In this document: positions 46,186 to 53,993 of the stretch, one piece after another
Position numbering within the stretch: position 1 is the stretch's first letter
How the letters are laid out: each line of letters starts with the position of its first letter
Source: Oscillospiraceae bacterium
Lineage (GTDB): Bacteria; Bacillota; Clostridia; Oscillospirales; Oscillospiraceae
Assembly (NCBI GenBank): GCA_017541995.1
Contig: JAFXYD010000047.1
Span: 1-53,993 of the forward strand
Direction: 5' to 3'
DNA length: 53,993 nucleotides
Program-made: the position numbers and the translations under genes
The notes under the pieces: generated by a model
Database searches by the model: none
The model's input: only the letters and a program-made list of their open reading frames with translations
Told to the model about the DNA's origin: nothing

Positions 46186-46920
46186 ATGAAACAGACACTT
46201 TTGGCCGGCCTGGAACGGCTGAACATAGAATTGCCGCCGGAGCGGGTGGAGACCGTCCTCCGCTTCGGAGAGGCGGTTTTGGAGAAAAACAAGGTGATGA
46301 ACCTCACCGCCATCACAGACCCCGCCCAGGCGGCGGAGCTGCATCTGCTGGACAGTCTGAGCCTTCTGAAGGTCCTGCCCCTGGCGGGGAAATCCCTGCT
46401 GGACGTGGGCACCGGGGCGGGCTTCCCGGGGGTGCCCCTGAAAATCGCGGAGCCCAGCCTGCGGCTGAGCCTGCTGGACAGCCTCCAGAAGCGGATGCGC
46501 TGGCTGGAGACGGAGGCCCTGCCGGAGCTGGGGGTGGAGGCCCGCTTTCTGACGGGCCGGGCGGAGGACTTCGCCCGGACCCACCGGGAGAAATTCGACC
46601 TGGTGGCCTCCCGGGCCGTGGCCCGGCTGGACCTGCTCTGCGAGCTTTGCCTGCCCTTCGTCCATAAGGGAGGCTATTTCCTGGCCATGAAGGGGGCGCT
46701 GGCCCGGGAGGAGCTCCACGAGGCCTCCAACGCCATCCGTCTGCTGGGGGGCTCCTACGAGCGCACGGCGGAGTTTGAAATCGGCGGCGCCGTCCACTCC
46801 GTCCTCGTCATCCACAAAACCGGCAGGACTCCGGAGCAGTATCCCCGGAGCTGGGCCCGGATGAAGCAGAAGCCGCTGTCTCAGGGATCAAGGATCAAGG
46901 ATCAGGGATCAGGGACATGA
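46186..46920 (+). CDS. rsmG: 16S rRNA (guanine-527-N7) methyltransferase
   Basis: The 244-residue cytoplasmic enzyme methylates G527 of 16S rRNA using SAM. The SAM-binding motif DVGTGAGFPG is at 73-82, with SRAVARLDLL and FLAMKG downstream. The normal C-terminal block (YPRSWARMKQKPL) is followed by 13 extra residues, SQGSRIKDQGSGT, encoded by a 7-bp tandem repeat. ATG 46186 has GGGAG upstream. The stop overlaps the next gene's ATG (46917-46920). Confidence 0.93.
   Translation: MKQTLLAGLERLNIELPPERVETVLRFGEAVLEKNKVMNLTAITDPAQAAELHLLDSLSLLKVLPLAGKSLLDVGTGAGFPGVPLKIAEPSLRLSLLDSLQKRMRWLETEALPELGVEARFLTGRAEDFARTHREKFDLVASRAVARLDLLCELCLPFVHKGGYFLAMKGALAREELHEASNAIRLLGGSYERTAEFEIGGAVHSVLVIHKTGRTPEQYPRSWARMKQKPLSQGSRIKDQGSGT
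46881..46915 (+). repeat. Five tandem 7-bp units (TCARGGA) at the rsmG/GTPase junction
   Basis: Units TCAGGGA, TCAAGGA, TCAAGGA, TCAGGGA, TCAGGGA run without gaps up to the ATGA overlap. They supply the C-terminal tail of RsmG and the AGGGA ribosome-binding site (46904-46908) of the next gene. Because 7 is not a multiple of 3, copy-number change would shift the rsmG tail frame. Confidence 0.9.
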
Positions 46921-49511
46921 GAAACGAAGCATCTCAGAAGGCCTGCGTCGGCCTGCTGGCCCATGTGGACGCGGGGAAGACCACCCTGGCGGAGGCAATT
47001 CTATATCAATGCGGCCTGGTGCGCAGCCTGGGGCGAGTGGATCACGGCAACACCGCCCTGGACTTTGACCCCCTGGAGCGGGAGCGGGGCATCACCATCT
47101 TCGCCGCCCAGGCCCACGTGGAATGGGAGGGCTGGGGGCTGACCCTGCTGGACACCCCGGGCCACGTGGACTTCTCCGCAGAGACCGAGCGGATGCTGCG
47201 GGTGCTGGACGCCGCGGTGCTGGTCATCAGCGGCATCGACGGGGTCCAGGCCCACACCCGCACCCTCTGGAAGCTGCTGGAGCACTACCAGGTGCCCAGC
47301 GTCCTCTTTGTCACCAAGATGGATCTGGCCCGGAACAGCCGGGCCGAGCTGCTGGAGGGGCTGCGCCGGGAGCTGGGGGACGGGGTCACGGACTTTTCCC
47401 CCGACAACGAGCAGCGGGACGAGCAGCTGGCCATGTGCGGCGAGGCCGCCATGGAGGAATATCTGGAGACGGGGGCGCTGAGCCCTGCCGCCGTGCGGGA
47501 GCTCTTCGCCGCCCGGGAGGCCTTTCCCTGCTTCTTTGGCTCCGGACTGAAGCTGGAGGGGGTGGAGGCCTTTCTCCGGGCCTTTACCGGCCTTTTGAAG
47601 CCCCGGCAGCGGCCGGAGGCCTTCGGAGCCCGGGTCTTCAAGATCAGCCACGACGCCCAGGGCGTCCGGCTGACCCACGTGAAGGTGACCGGCGGCGTGC
47701 TGCGGGTCCGGGACAGCCTGCAATATGAGGGCCTGGAGGAGAAGATCACCCAGCTGCGCCGCTATAACGGCAGCCGCTTTACCCCCCTGGAGGAGGTCCC
47801 GGCAGGGGAGGTCTGCGCCGTCGTGGGGCTCAGCGCCGCCAAAAACGGCCAGGGCTTCGGCATGGAGGCCGCCGCGGGCAGCCCCGTTCTGGAGCCGGTG
47901 ATGCACTACCGCATCGGCCTGCCCGCCGGGACGGATCCCCGGCTGGTGCTGCCCAAGCTGAAACAGCTGGAGGCGGAGGATCCCATGCTCCGCCTGCGCT
48001 GGGACCCCCGGCTCCAGGAGCTCTCCGTGGGCCTCATGGGGGAGGTCCAGGCAGAGGTGCTGAAGAGCATCATCGCGGAGCGCTTCGGCCTGGCGGTGGA
48101 GCTGGGCCGGGGCCGGGTGCTCTACAAGGAGACCATCGACCGGCCTGTGGAGGGGGTGGGGCACTACGAGCCCCTGCGCCACTACGCGGAGGTCCATCTG
48201 CTGCTGGAGCCCCTGCCCCGGGGCAGCGGCCTGGTCTTTGCCTCCTCCTGCAGCGAGGACAAGCTGGACCGACACTGGCAGCGGCTGATCCTCACCCATC
48301 TGATGGAGAAGGAGCACCTGGGCGTCGCCATCGGTGCGCCCATCACCGATATGAAGCTGACCCTGGCCGCGGGCCGGGCTCACATCAAGCACACCGAGGG
48401 AGGCGACTTCCGCCAGGCCACCTACCGGGCGGTCCGGCAGGGTCTGATGCAGGTCCCTTCGGTGCTCCTGGAGCCCTGGTATCGCTTCCGGCTGGAACTG
48501 CCCAGCGCCCAGATCGGCCGGGCCATCACGGATATCAAGGCCCGCTTCGGGGAGTTTGACAACCCTGAGGACCTGGGGGGCGTCAGCCTGCTCCGGGGCC
48601 GGGCCCCTGTGAGCACCATGACGGATTACGCCCGGGAGCTGGCGGCCTATACCCGGGGACAGGGGAAGCTGAGCCTGGAGCTGGAGGGCTACGAGCGCTG
48701 CCACGACCCGGAGGCCGTCCGGGCCGACCATCCCTATGACCCGGAGGGGGATCTGGACAACGCGCCGGACTCCGTCTTCTGCGCCCACGGCGGCGGCTTC
48801 ACCGTCAAGTGGGACAAGGTCTTTGCCAATATGCACCTGGACAGCGTCCTGGCCCCCAAGCGGGAGCGCGAGGCTCCGGTCCGGCGGCGCCTCAGCATCG
48901 ACGAAAAGGAGCTCCAGGCCATCCTGGAGCGGGAGTTCGGCCCCATCAAGCGGCCCCAGTATTCGGCGGCGGTGTGGAGCCCCGCTCCGGAGCCGGAGCC
49001 GGTTCAGCTCCCGCCGGAGCGAAGCGTCACCAGGATTTTGGTGGTGGACGGCTTCAACGTGATCTTCGCCTGGCCGGAGCTGGCCGCCATTGCCGAGACG
49101 GATCTGGAGCAGGCCCGGGAGCGGCTCATGGAGATTCTGGCCAACTACGCCGCCTTTACCCGGACGGAGACCGTCCTGGTCTACGACGCCTACAAGGTCA
49201 AGGGCGGCAAGGGAGAGCGCTTCGACTATCACGGGGTCCGGGTGGTCTACACCAAGGAGAACGAGACCGGCGACGCCTGGATCGAGCGCTTCTGTCACGA
49301 CGTGGGCAAAAACCGGGAGCTGCGGGTGGTCACATCGGACAATCTGATCCAGGTCTCCGCCCTGCGCTCCGGGGTCCTGCGCCAGTCCGCCCGGGAATTC
49401 GGGGAGGAGATCGACCGGATCTACGGCGACATCGAGCAGTTCCTCCGTTCCCACAATCAAAGCCGCCTGGGCACCGTGGGGGAGAACCTCCGCTCCGGCG
49501 GAAGCGAATAA
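46917..49511 (+). CDS. EF-G/TetM-like translational GTPase fused to a Rae1/YacP (NYN) nuclease domain
   Basis: The protein has 864 residues. Residues ~1-660 are an EF-G/ribosomal-protection-like GTPase: AHVDAGKTT (15-23), RGIT (57-60), DTPGH (79-83), TKMD (133-136; TKxD rather than NKxD), then the beta-barrel and domains III-V. After a Pro/Glu linker, residues ~704-850 match Rae1/YacP, the ribosome A-site endoribonuclease of Bacillus: VVDGFNVIFAWPEL (D711), VYDAYKVKGG, YTKENETGDAWIER (from 778), TSD (806-808) and SGVLRQSARE. The length exceeds TetM (~640) by exactly this domain. It is coupled to rsmG. It probably acts on stalled ribosomes; drug resistance cannot be inferred. Confidence 0.88.
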   Translation: MRNEASQKACVGLLAHVDAGKTTLAEAILYQCGLVRSLGRVDHGNTALDFDPLERERGITIFAAQAHVEWEGWGLTLLDTPGHVDFSAETERMLRVLDAAVLVISGIDGVQAHTRTLWKLLEHYQVPSVLFVTKMDLARNSRAELLEGLRRELGDGVTDFSPDNEQRDEQLAMCGEAAMEEYLETGALSPAAVRELFAAREAFPCFFGSGLKLEGVEAFLRAFTGLLKPRQRPEAFGARVFKISHDAQGVRLTHVKVTGGVLRVRDSLQYEGLEEKITQLRRYNGSRFTPLEEVPAGEVCAVVGLSAAKNGQGFGMEAAAGSPVLEPVMHYRIGLPAGTDPRLVLPKLKQLEAEDPMLRLRWDPRLQELSVGLMGEVQAEVLKSIIAERFGLAVELGRGRVLYKETIDRPVEGVGHYEPLRHYAEVHLLLEPLPRGSGLVFASSCSEDKLDRHWQRLILTHLMEKEHLGVAIGAPITDMKLTLAAGRAHIKHTEGGDFRQATYRAVRQGLMQVPSVLLEPWYRFRLELPSAQIGRAITDIKARFGEFDNPEDLGGVSLLRGRAPVSTMTDYARELAAYTRGQGKLSLELEGYERCHDPEAVRADHPYDPEGDLDNAPDSVFCAHGGGFTVKWDKVFANMHLDSVLAPKREREAPVRRRLSIDEKELQAILEREFGPIKRPQYSAAVWSPAPEPEPVQLPPERSVTRILVVDGFNVIFAWPELAAIAETDLEQARERLMEILANYAAFTRTETVLVYDAYKVKGGKGERFDYHGVRVVYTKENETGDAWIERFCHDVGKNRELRVVTSDNLIQVSALRSGVLRQSAREFGEEIDRIYGDIEQFLRSHNQSRLGTVGENLRSGGSE

Positions 49512-49517
49512 AGCAAA

Positions 49518-49560
49518 GCAAGCTCCGGTCAGACCTCCTGCGGGTTTGACCGGAGCTTGC
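49518..49560 (+). terminator. Hairpin after the GTPase-nuclease gene
   Basis: A perfect 14-bp stem (49518-49531 with 49547-49560) has a 15-nt loop. No T run follows, so termination may be weak. It lies between convergent genes. Confidence 0.6.
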
Positions 49561-49576
49561 TGCTGCCTGCTTCGGA

Positions 49577-50890
49577 TTAGAGCCAGTCGCCCTCCCAGGG
49601 CTGGATGCGCCGGGGCTCTCCCTCCAGCAGGGCCAGCTGGGCCGGGCTCAGATGCTTCTTGCGCACAATGACCTCGTAGACGTACTCGCGGAAATACTTC
49701 TCGCTGCACACGAAGTAGCCCTTGTTGCCCACAGCCTCGCCCCAGCTGTTTTCGATCTTCCAGCGGTCGGGCCTGCCGTTCTCGTCGAAGTTGACCCCCA
49801 CGAAGATCATGGCGTGGGTGGCGAAGCTGTCGTGGGACTCCAGCCGCTCGCCCTTGGACATCTCGAAGTCCACGCCGCCCAGGATCCCGGAGAAGTCCAG
49901 GCTGTCCTGATCCCAGACGCCCTTGTCCCGGTCCCCGCAGGCGCCGGAGTCGCAGCCGAACCAGACGGGCTCTCCGTCCCGGAGCTGCTTGAGGGTCAGC
50001 TCCTCCATCTCCTCCAGCGTCAGATTCAGATTGATCACGTCCCGGTTTGCCATGGAGCCCATGTAGTGGAAGACGTAGTACAGATTCATGGGCAGGCCGT
50101 GGGTGGGGTGGTTGGTGACGGTGATGTAGTCGTCCAGCGCGTCGCCCAGGTATTTCTCATAGAAGCTCCGCCCCGTGAGCTCCCGCTCACAGTGGTACTG
50201 CCCGTCCTTGTCCCGGTACGCAAAGCAGAAGCGCTTGGGGGGCTCTCCGAAGGCGATGCACTCCATCCGGTAGACCTCCTCCAGCATGGCCTCCTTGGCG
50301 GCCTGGGCGTCGCCTCCGGCGGCGATGATCTCCCGCAGCCGCATGGCGTCCTTCCGCAGCAGGGTGTTGAGGAGCTTCAAGAACTTGGCGGTATGGGTGG
50401 ACTGGTAGGTCTCCGGCATGACCCAGGCGGGGACCACGCCGTATTTTGCCGCCAGATCCGTGGCCATATCCCAGTAGCCGCCGTCCCCGACGCCTCCCAG
50501 GACGTATTCCATCATCCGGTCGTTCAGGGGCTTGTGGGCGTTCTCAATGACCAGCTCCAGGAAATTGTTGGCCTTCTCCAGCTTGTCATAGAAGGACAGA
50601 TAGTTGGCCGAAAGCTCAAACTTGTCCAGCCCGCAGCGCTCAGAGATCCGCTCCCGCAGGATGTTCAGCACCGCGTAGAGCCAGCAGCGGCCGCTGCTCT
50701 GCTGCCAGGTGATGCCCCGGGTTTTGAGCTCGATGGCAAAGTCGCCGTTGAGCTTCGCCGCCGCCTGGGGGACGTAGGCCAGATCCTTCAGCTCCGTCTT
50801 GGCCATAGCGGCCTGGAGGGTTTTCAGCTCCTTCCGCTCCGCCTCCCGGGCCCGGAACTGATCCAGCAATTCCAGCGTGATTTCCTTCAT
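49577..50890 (-). CDS. pepC: Aminopeptidase C (bleomycin hydrolase family, peptidase C1B)
   Basis: The 437-residue protein has catalytic C69 in QQSSGRCWLYA, histidine in THAMIFVGV and asparagine in WKIENSWGEAVG, the full papain-type triad of the bleomycin-hydrolase group. No signal peptide; these enzymes act in the cytoplasm as hexamers and release N-terminal residues from peptides. Length is typical (~440-450). ATG 50890 is preceded by GAGAGGAGA. It is monocistronic with its own promoter. Confidence 0.94.
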   Translation of the reverse strand: MKEITLELLDQFRAREAERKELKTLQAAMAKTELKDLAYVPQAAAKLNGDFAIELKTRGITWQQSSGRCWLYAVLNILRERISERCGLDKFELSANYLSFYDKLEKANNFLELVIENAHKPLNDRMMEYVLGGVGDGGYWDMATDLAAKYGVVPAWVMPETYQSTHTAKFLKLLNTLLRKDAMRLREIIAAGGDAQAAKEAMLEEVYRMECIAFGEPPKRFCFAYRDKDGQYHCERELTGRSFYEKYLGDALDDYITVTNHPTHGLPMNLYYVFHYMGSMANRDVINLNLTLEEMEELTLKQLRDGEPVWFGCDSGACGDRDKGVWDQDSLDFSGILGGVDFEMSKGERLESHDSFATHAMIFVGVNFDENGRPDRWKIENSWGEAVGNKGYFVCSEKYFREYVYEVIVRKKHLSPAQLALLEGEPRRIQPWEGDWL

Positions 50891-50967
50891 GTCAGTCTCC
50901 TCTCTCGTTCTGTCGGCGCTTCCGCGGCAGCCTGCGCCGGGAAGCGGTTTTCTGTTTGCGTGGCCTG

Positions 50968-50996
50968 ATTATATCATATTCCCCGGGCAGTGGCAA
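50968..50996 (-). promoter_or_regulatory. Promoter of pepC
   Basis: On the minus strand, TTGCCA (50996-50991), 17 nt, TATAAT (50973-50968). The rest of the 287-bp gap to the next gene holds only that gene's terminator and no other visible signal. Confidence 0.7.
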
Positions 50997-51113
50997 GCCC
51001 GGGAGGCCATTTTTCCTGTTTTTTCGGGCGACATAGGAAGGCCGCGGCCCCCGGTCCGGCCGGAGCCGGCGGATCGGAGCCGGACCCCGTGAGGGAAGCG
51101 AAGGGGGACAAGA

Positions 51114-51159
51114 CTCCCCCCGGGAGGAGGGCTTGGGTGTGCCGTCCTCCCGGGGGGAG
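51114..51159 (-). terminator. Terminator of the SLH/L,D-transpeptidase gene
   Basis: A perfect 15-bp GC stem (51114-51128 with 51145-51159) has a 16-nt loop. On the minus strand it follows the gene's stop and is trailed by TCTTGTCC. Confidence 0.65.
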
Positions 51160-51177
51160 CGGGGTTCTGCTTTGCTT

Positions 51178-53655
51178 TTAGTAGATGTGTACCGCGGTGC
51201 CCAGGGGCAGCACGTCGTGGATGAAGATGCAGTCCTCGTCCAGCAGGCGGATGCAGCCGGCGGAGCAGGGGTAGCCGATGCCCTCATAGAGGATGCTGCC
51301 CACAGGCTCGCCCCACTTGGTGGGCCGGGAGTGGAAGCCCCGGGCATTGTCGAAGACCGTGACGTGGTGGCAGTAGAAGGGGGGCACGTGTCCCGGCTCT
51401 GGATAATACCAGGTGGTATGGTAGAGCAGGCTCGCATCCTCCACAGGGGTCGGGCAGTCGTAGCGGCCGCTGCCGATGGGGCCGGAGCGGATCAGGGTCC
51501 AGTGGCCCTTGTAGCCCTTGAAGATGTTGACCCGCTGGGTGTAGAGGCTGACCCAGATCATATAGCCCTTGTTGCTGCCCCAATTGCGGATGTGGTTGAC
51601 GTAGTATTCCTTCACCGCGGTGGAGTAGTCCTTGGTGGTGTAGTAGGTGCCGGAGACGATGCCCACGTTGTAGTAGTTCGTCCAGGCTACCTTGCCGTCC
51701 TGCAGCCGGATCTTGGTGGCCCTGGAGTTGGAGGACATCAGAATGGTGAACCTGGTGTTGGCGGAGATGCTGCCGGTCCTGGAGGTGAGGGAGGAATCGC
51801 TGTAGAGGATGCCGCCGGCCTTGGCGTAGCCCTGGACGTCCATGGTACGGACGTTGGCCGCGATCCGGGCCACGGATTCGCTGACGTTGACCTCGCCCCG
51901 GTAGATCATGGTCTGCTTGCCCTCCAGGGTGAGGTAGACCGTGAAGGGAACGGTGTTGTGCAGGCCGTCCATGTAGCTGCTGAAGTTGGCGGTGGCGGAA
52001 ATATCGCTGCCCTCCCGCAGCAGATTCCGGAAGGTACGGGAGACCTCCTTCCCGTCCACGAACCACACCAGATCCGCCTCGGACCAGCCCAGGGGCATGT
52101 TGAACAGCCGCAGCCGCATGGTGACGTTGGGGGCGCTTTCCGTGGCGACGCCCTGGTCCAGCCGGGTGACGGTGACGTCGTAAACCGTGTTGAAGGGGTT
52201 GTCGATGACGTTGTCGGTGGCGCAGCGGTTGATGAGATTCTCACCCCGCTGCTCCAGGGTCAGGATCCTGCCGGAGCCGTTGATGTACACGTCCTTGCCG
52301 AAGACGTTCACCCGCTTGACCAGGGCCCCGGCCGCCACGGTCATACCGGCGTTGTTCATCATGTTGATGGTGCCCACGGTGCCTTCGGCTACGATCAGGG
52401 TCTTGAAGCACTTGGCGCAGTCCACGCCGCCGTAGAGCTTCACAACGTTGTGGACCGTCAGCAGATTGACGATGCTGCTGCCCTCCAGATGGATCTCGGC
52501 GGGGCGGCAGGCGGTGATTTCCTGGATGCTGCAGTTGTTGAGATGGACCACCACGCGCCCGTTGCCCTGGAGAATCAGCCTGCCGGTGACGGTGAGGCCC
52601 TCCAGCCAGAGGGTGCTTGCATCGGTGGAGAGGAGCAGATCTCCGTCCACGCTGGTGTTCGCCGGCACGTTGGCGCTGGCCAGGCCCATACAGCCGCTGC
52701 AGCTCTGGCTGGGGAGCTCCGTGCCGATCCAGTTCAGCAGCCGGTAGAGCACCTGGACAAGCTCCCGGCGGGTGATGTTGCGCTGGGGGTTGAGACTGCC
52801 GCCGCTGCCGGCAATGTTGCAGGTCTCGATCATCGCGGCCAGGTCCGTGGCGGCCCAGGGGCTCACGTCCTTCCAGTCGTTGAAGCTGTAGAGGGCCTGC
52901 TTGCTGTCGCCGTGGACGCCGAACATCCGGGCCAGGGCCACAAAGGCCTCCTCGCGGGTGATGTAGCGGTTGGGGGTCAGGGTGGTGGCGTTGGGGTCCG
53001 CAATGGGGAAGATCCCCAGGCTGACCGCCTTTTCAAAGGCCGGGACGTACCAGGAGTCGCTCTTCACGTCGGTGAAGCGGGCGAGCGAAACGGTCTGCTC
53101 CGTTTTGAGAATGCTCATCAGAATGGTGGCCAGCTCCGAGTGCTTGGTGTTGTCCTTGGGGGCCAGATTGTCGCCGCCCTTGCCGGAGAGCACGCCGTAG
53201 CGAACGGCGAAAATCAGAGCGTTGCGGGCCCAGTCGTCCCGGATGGAGAACTTGGCGATGATCTGCTCGTCCGTCATCTCGGAGACGGGGGGCTCGGGAG
53301 GCTCGGGGGGCTCGGGAGGCTCGGGAGGCTCCGTCACAACGGGCTCGGTTTCCACGGGCTCCGTCACGACAGGCTCGGTCTCCACGGGCTCCGTGACGAC
53401 GGGCTCAGTTTCCACGGGCTCCGTCACGACGGGCTCGGTTTCCACGGGCTCCGTGGCCGGGACGGTTTCATCCGTTCCGGGGGTGTTGGGAAGCGTTTCC
53501 GGGACAGCGGGAGCTTTGGTCTCCGCCGTCTCCAGGGGCTCCGCCGCGACGGCCTCGGTCTCCGCACTCATGGCTGTGGGCACGGAAGGGAACAGGCAGC
53601 TTCCCAGCAGAACGAGACAGAGCAGCAGCGCCAGAGTGCGACTGATCTTTTGCAT
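51178..53655 (-). CDS. SLH-domain wall protein with C-terminal L,D-transpeptidase (YkuD) domain
   Basis: The protein has 825 residues from ATG 53655 (AGGAGG at 53664-53669, 8 nt spacing). A signal peptide (~1-30) precedes a Thr/Glu/Pro linker with four TEPVETEPVV-type repeats and a PPEPPEPP tract (~45-125). Three SLH-like units follow (~130-300: FTDVKSDSWYVPAFEKAVSLGI, ITREEAFVALARMFGV, ITRRELVQVLYRLL), which bind secondary wall polymers. The middle is beta-helix-like. An SH3b-like segment (~610-670) precedes YkuD, which cross-links peptidoglycan stems. Its Cys motif reads CSAGCIRL, with Ala in place of the usual His of SHGC. It has its own promoter and terminator. Confidence 0.85.
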   Translation of the reverse strand: MQKISRTLALLLCLVLLGSCLFPSVPTAMSAETEAVAAEPLETAETKAPAVPETLPNTPGTDETVPATEPVETEPVVTEPVETEPVVTEPVETEPVVTEPVETEPVVTEPPEPPEPPEPPEPPVSEMTDEQIIAKFSIRDDWARNALIFAVRYGVLSGKGGDNLAPKDNTKHSELATILMSILKTEQTVSLARFTDVKSDSWYVPAFEKAVSLGIFPIADPNATTLTPNRYITREEAFVALARMFGVHGDSKQALYSFNDWKDVSPWAATDLAAMIETCNIAGSGGSLNPQRNITRRELVQVLYRLLNWIGTELPSQSCSGCMGLASANVPANTSVDGDLLLSTDASTLWLEGLTVTGRLILQGNGRVVVHLNNCSIQEITACRPAEIHLEGSSIVNLLTVHNVVKLYGGVDCAKCFKTLIVAEGTVGTINMMNNAGMTVAAGALVKRVNVFGKDVYINGSGRILTLEQRGENLINRCATDNVIDNPFNTVYDVTVTRLDQGVATESAPNVTMRLRLFNMPLGWSEADLVWFVDGKEVSRTFRNLLREGSDISATANFSSYMDGLHNTVPFTVYLTLEGKQTMIYRGEVNVSESVARIAANVRTMDVQGYAKAGGILYSDSSLTSRTGSISANTRFTILMSSNSRATKIRLQDGKVAWTNYYNVGIVSGTYYTTKDYSTAVKEYYVNHIRNWGSNKGYMIWVSLYTQRVNIFKGYKGHWTLIRSGPIGSGRYDCPTPVEDASLLYHTTWYYPEPGHVPPFYCHHVTVFDNARGFHSRPTKWGEPVGSILYEGIGYPCSAGCIRLLDEDCIFIHDVLPLGTAVHIY
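53335..53460 (-). repeat. About four 30-bp tandem coding repeats (TEPVETEPVV)
   Basis: On the plus strand, CGGGCTC(G)GT(T/C)TCCACGG and CTCCGT(C/G)ACGAC alternate with few differences. They encode the flexible linker of the SLH protein. Confidence 0.85.
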
Positions 53656-53698
53656 CAGCAATTCCTCCTTTTCCAGGGCATATTCTTTTACATCTTAT

Positions 53699-53727
53699 AG
53701 AATACTGCAAAATGCTGAAAAATGCAA
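53699..53727 (-). promoter_or_regulatory. Promoter of the SLH/L,D-transpeptidase gene
   Basis: On the minus strand, TTGCAT (53727-53722), 17 nt, TATTCT (53704-53699). From 53728 to 53850 I see only an imperfect hairpin (53762-53803) and no gene. Confidence 0.55.
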
Positions 53728-53849
53728 GCCATATTCCGACCCGCGGGTGAAAAAAATCATGGATCCCGGCCGCTCCGCGGACCCCGGGGGGTAACCCGGG
53801 ATCAGAAAAGGGCCTCTGTATATATAGACGCTTTATCCGCCGAAACGGT

Positions 53850-53993
53850 TGTCAAAAAAGGGGCTGTAAAAAAAGTCCCATAACGAAAAATGAGAAGTCG
53901 TGAAAAGCGGCTTCTCATTTTTTGTTATGAAAAGAGATGGCTGCCCCCTTTCGGAAGCAGCCAAATGGTGGTATAATGTAACTGCTATGAAAC
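53850..53993 (+). mobile_element. Probable 5' end of an insertion sequence, cut by window edge
   Basis: The end-like sequence GGGGCTGTAAAAAAAGTCCC is followed by a 17-bp imperfect inverted repeat (53881-53897 with 53911-53927) ending in T6, a shielding terminator often found ahead of transposase genes. A further GGCTGC/GCAGCC hairpin, TATAAT at 53972-53977 and ATGAAAC at 53987 follow. A gene starting here would be a transposase; an IS1182-type element is my guess. Composition is AT-richer than the flank. The coding part is outside the window. Confidence 0.45.

Noticed and set aside
46917..49511. Tetracycline-resistance determinant (TetM type)
   Set aside because: Overall likeness to ribosomal-protection proteins is shared by housekeeping GTPases. 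The fused nuclease domain and coupling to rsmG favour a translation-quality role; resistance is not supported by sequence alone.
53335..53460. CRISPR-like array of 30-bp repeats
   Set aside because: The repeats are contiguous without spacers, keep frame and encode a Thr/Glu/Pro/Val linker of the SLH protein.

Overview
The window is GC-rich with strongly G/C-ending codons. It carries the spore-maturation pair spmA/spmB, an SLH-anchored wall protein, typical AGGAGG ribosome-binding sites and TTGACA/TATAAT promoters. This fits a chromosomal stretch from a high-GC, spore-forming member of the Clostridia (Oscillospiraceae-like). That assignment is inferred from gene content and base composition; no rRNA or tRNA gene was seen. 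The left edge cuts a YdcF-like gene, and the right edge cuts what is probably the 5' end of an insertion sequence.

Layout: (1) 1-7427, minus strand, a switch operon read from 7427 downward: STAS protein, MATE transporter fused to a HATPase domain, VanY-like D,D-carboxypeptidase, STAS-kinase-HATPase fusion, PHP phosphoesterase, DUF3592-like membrane protein, YdcF-like protein. (2) 7732-28397, plus strand, a type IV secretion-like operon: VirB2-like pilin, two surface proteins, VirB6-like channel protein, PrgI-VirB4 fusion ATPase, a 1935-residue secreted protein, a single-pass protein, VirD4 coupling ATPase, a lysine-rich protein, a STAS protein, then beyond a terminator a 479-residue helical protein. 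(3) 28445-33460, minus: cysK, then moaC, moaA, modC, modB, modA. (4) 33604-35932, plus: HtrA-like protease, spmA, spmB. (5) 35995-37972, minus: ptsI, ptsH. (6) 38273-45260, plus: sucrose operon (amylosucrase, LacI regulator, GH32, HAD phosphatase, PTS EIIBCA). (7) 45373-49511: SIMPL protein (minus), then rsmG and an EF-G/TetM-like GTPase fused to a Rae1/YacP nuclease domain (plus). (8) 49577-53655, minus: bleomycin-hydrolase-type aminopeptidase and an SLH/L,D-transpeptidase wall protein. (9) 53850-53993: probable IS end.

The most interesting part is the divergent pair (1)+(2). The two promoters face away from each other and each carries the same 16-bp element in its -35 region at the same distance (10 nt) from a TATAAT-like -10. 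Both operons encode STAS domains with an identical ISSAGLR phosphorylation-site motif. The minus operon adds two HATPase (anti-sigma-like kinase) domains, one on a membrane transporter and one on a soluble three-domain protein. The plus operon has the core of a conjugation-type secretion machine, but no relaxase, integrase, partitioning gene or attachment site was seen in the window, and its base composition matches its neighbours. My inference is a resident envelope-spanning secretion system controlled by a partner-switching module, not a conjugative element. I know of no described system with this arrangement, and I could not search for one.

Other points: a recombined, lower-GC C-terminal module in the giant secreted protein; a short rare-codon patch in the sucrose transporter; a five-unit 7-bp tandem repeat at the rsmG/GTPase junction; and matching LacI-type operators in front of ptsH and the sucrose operon.
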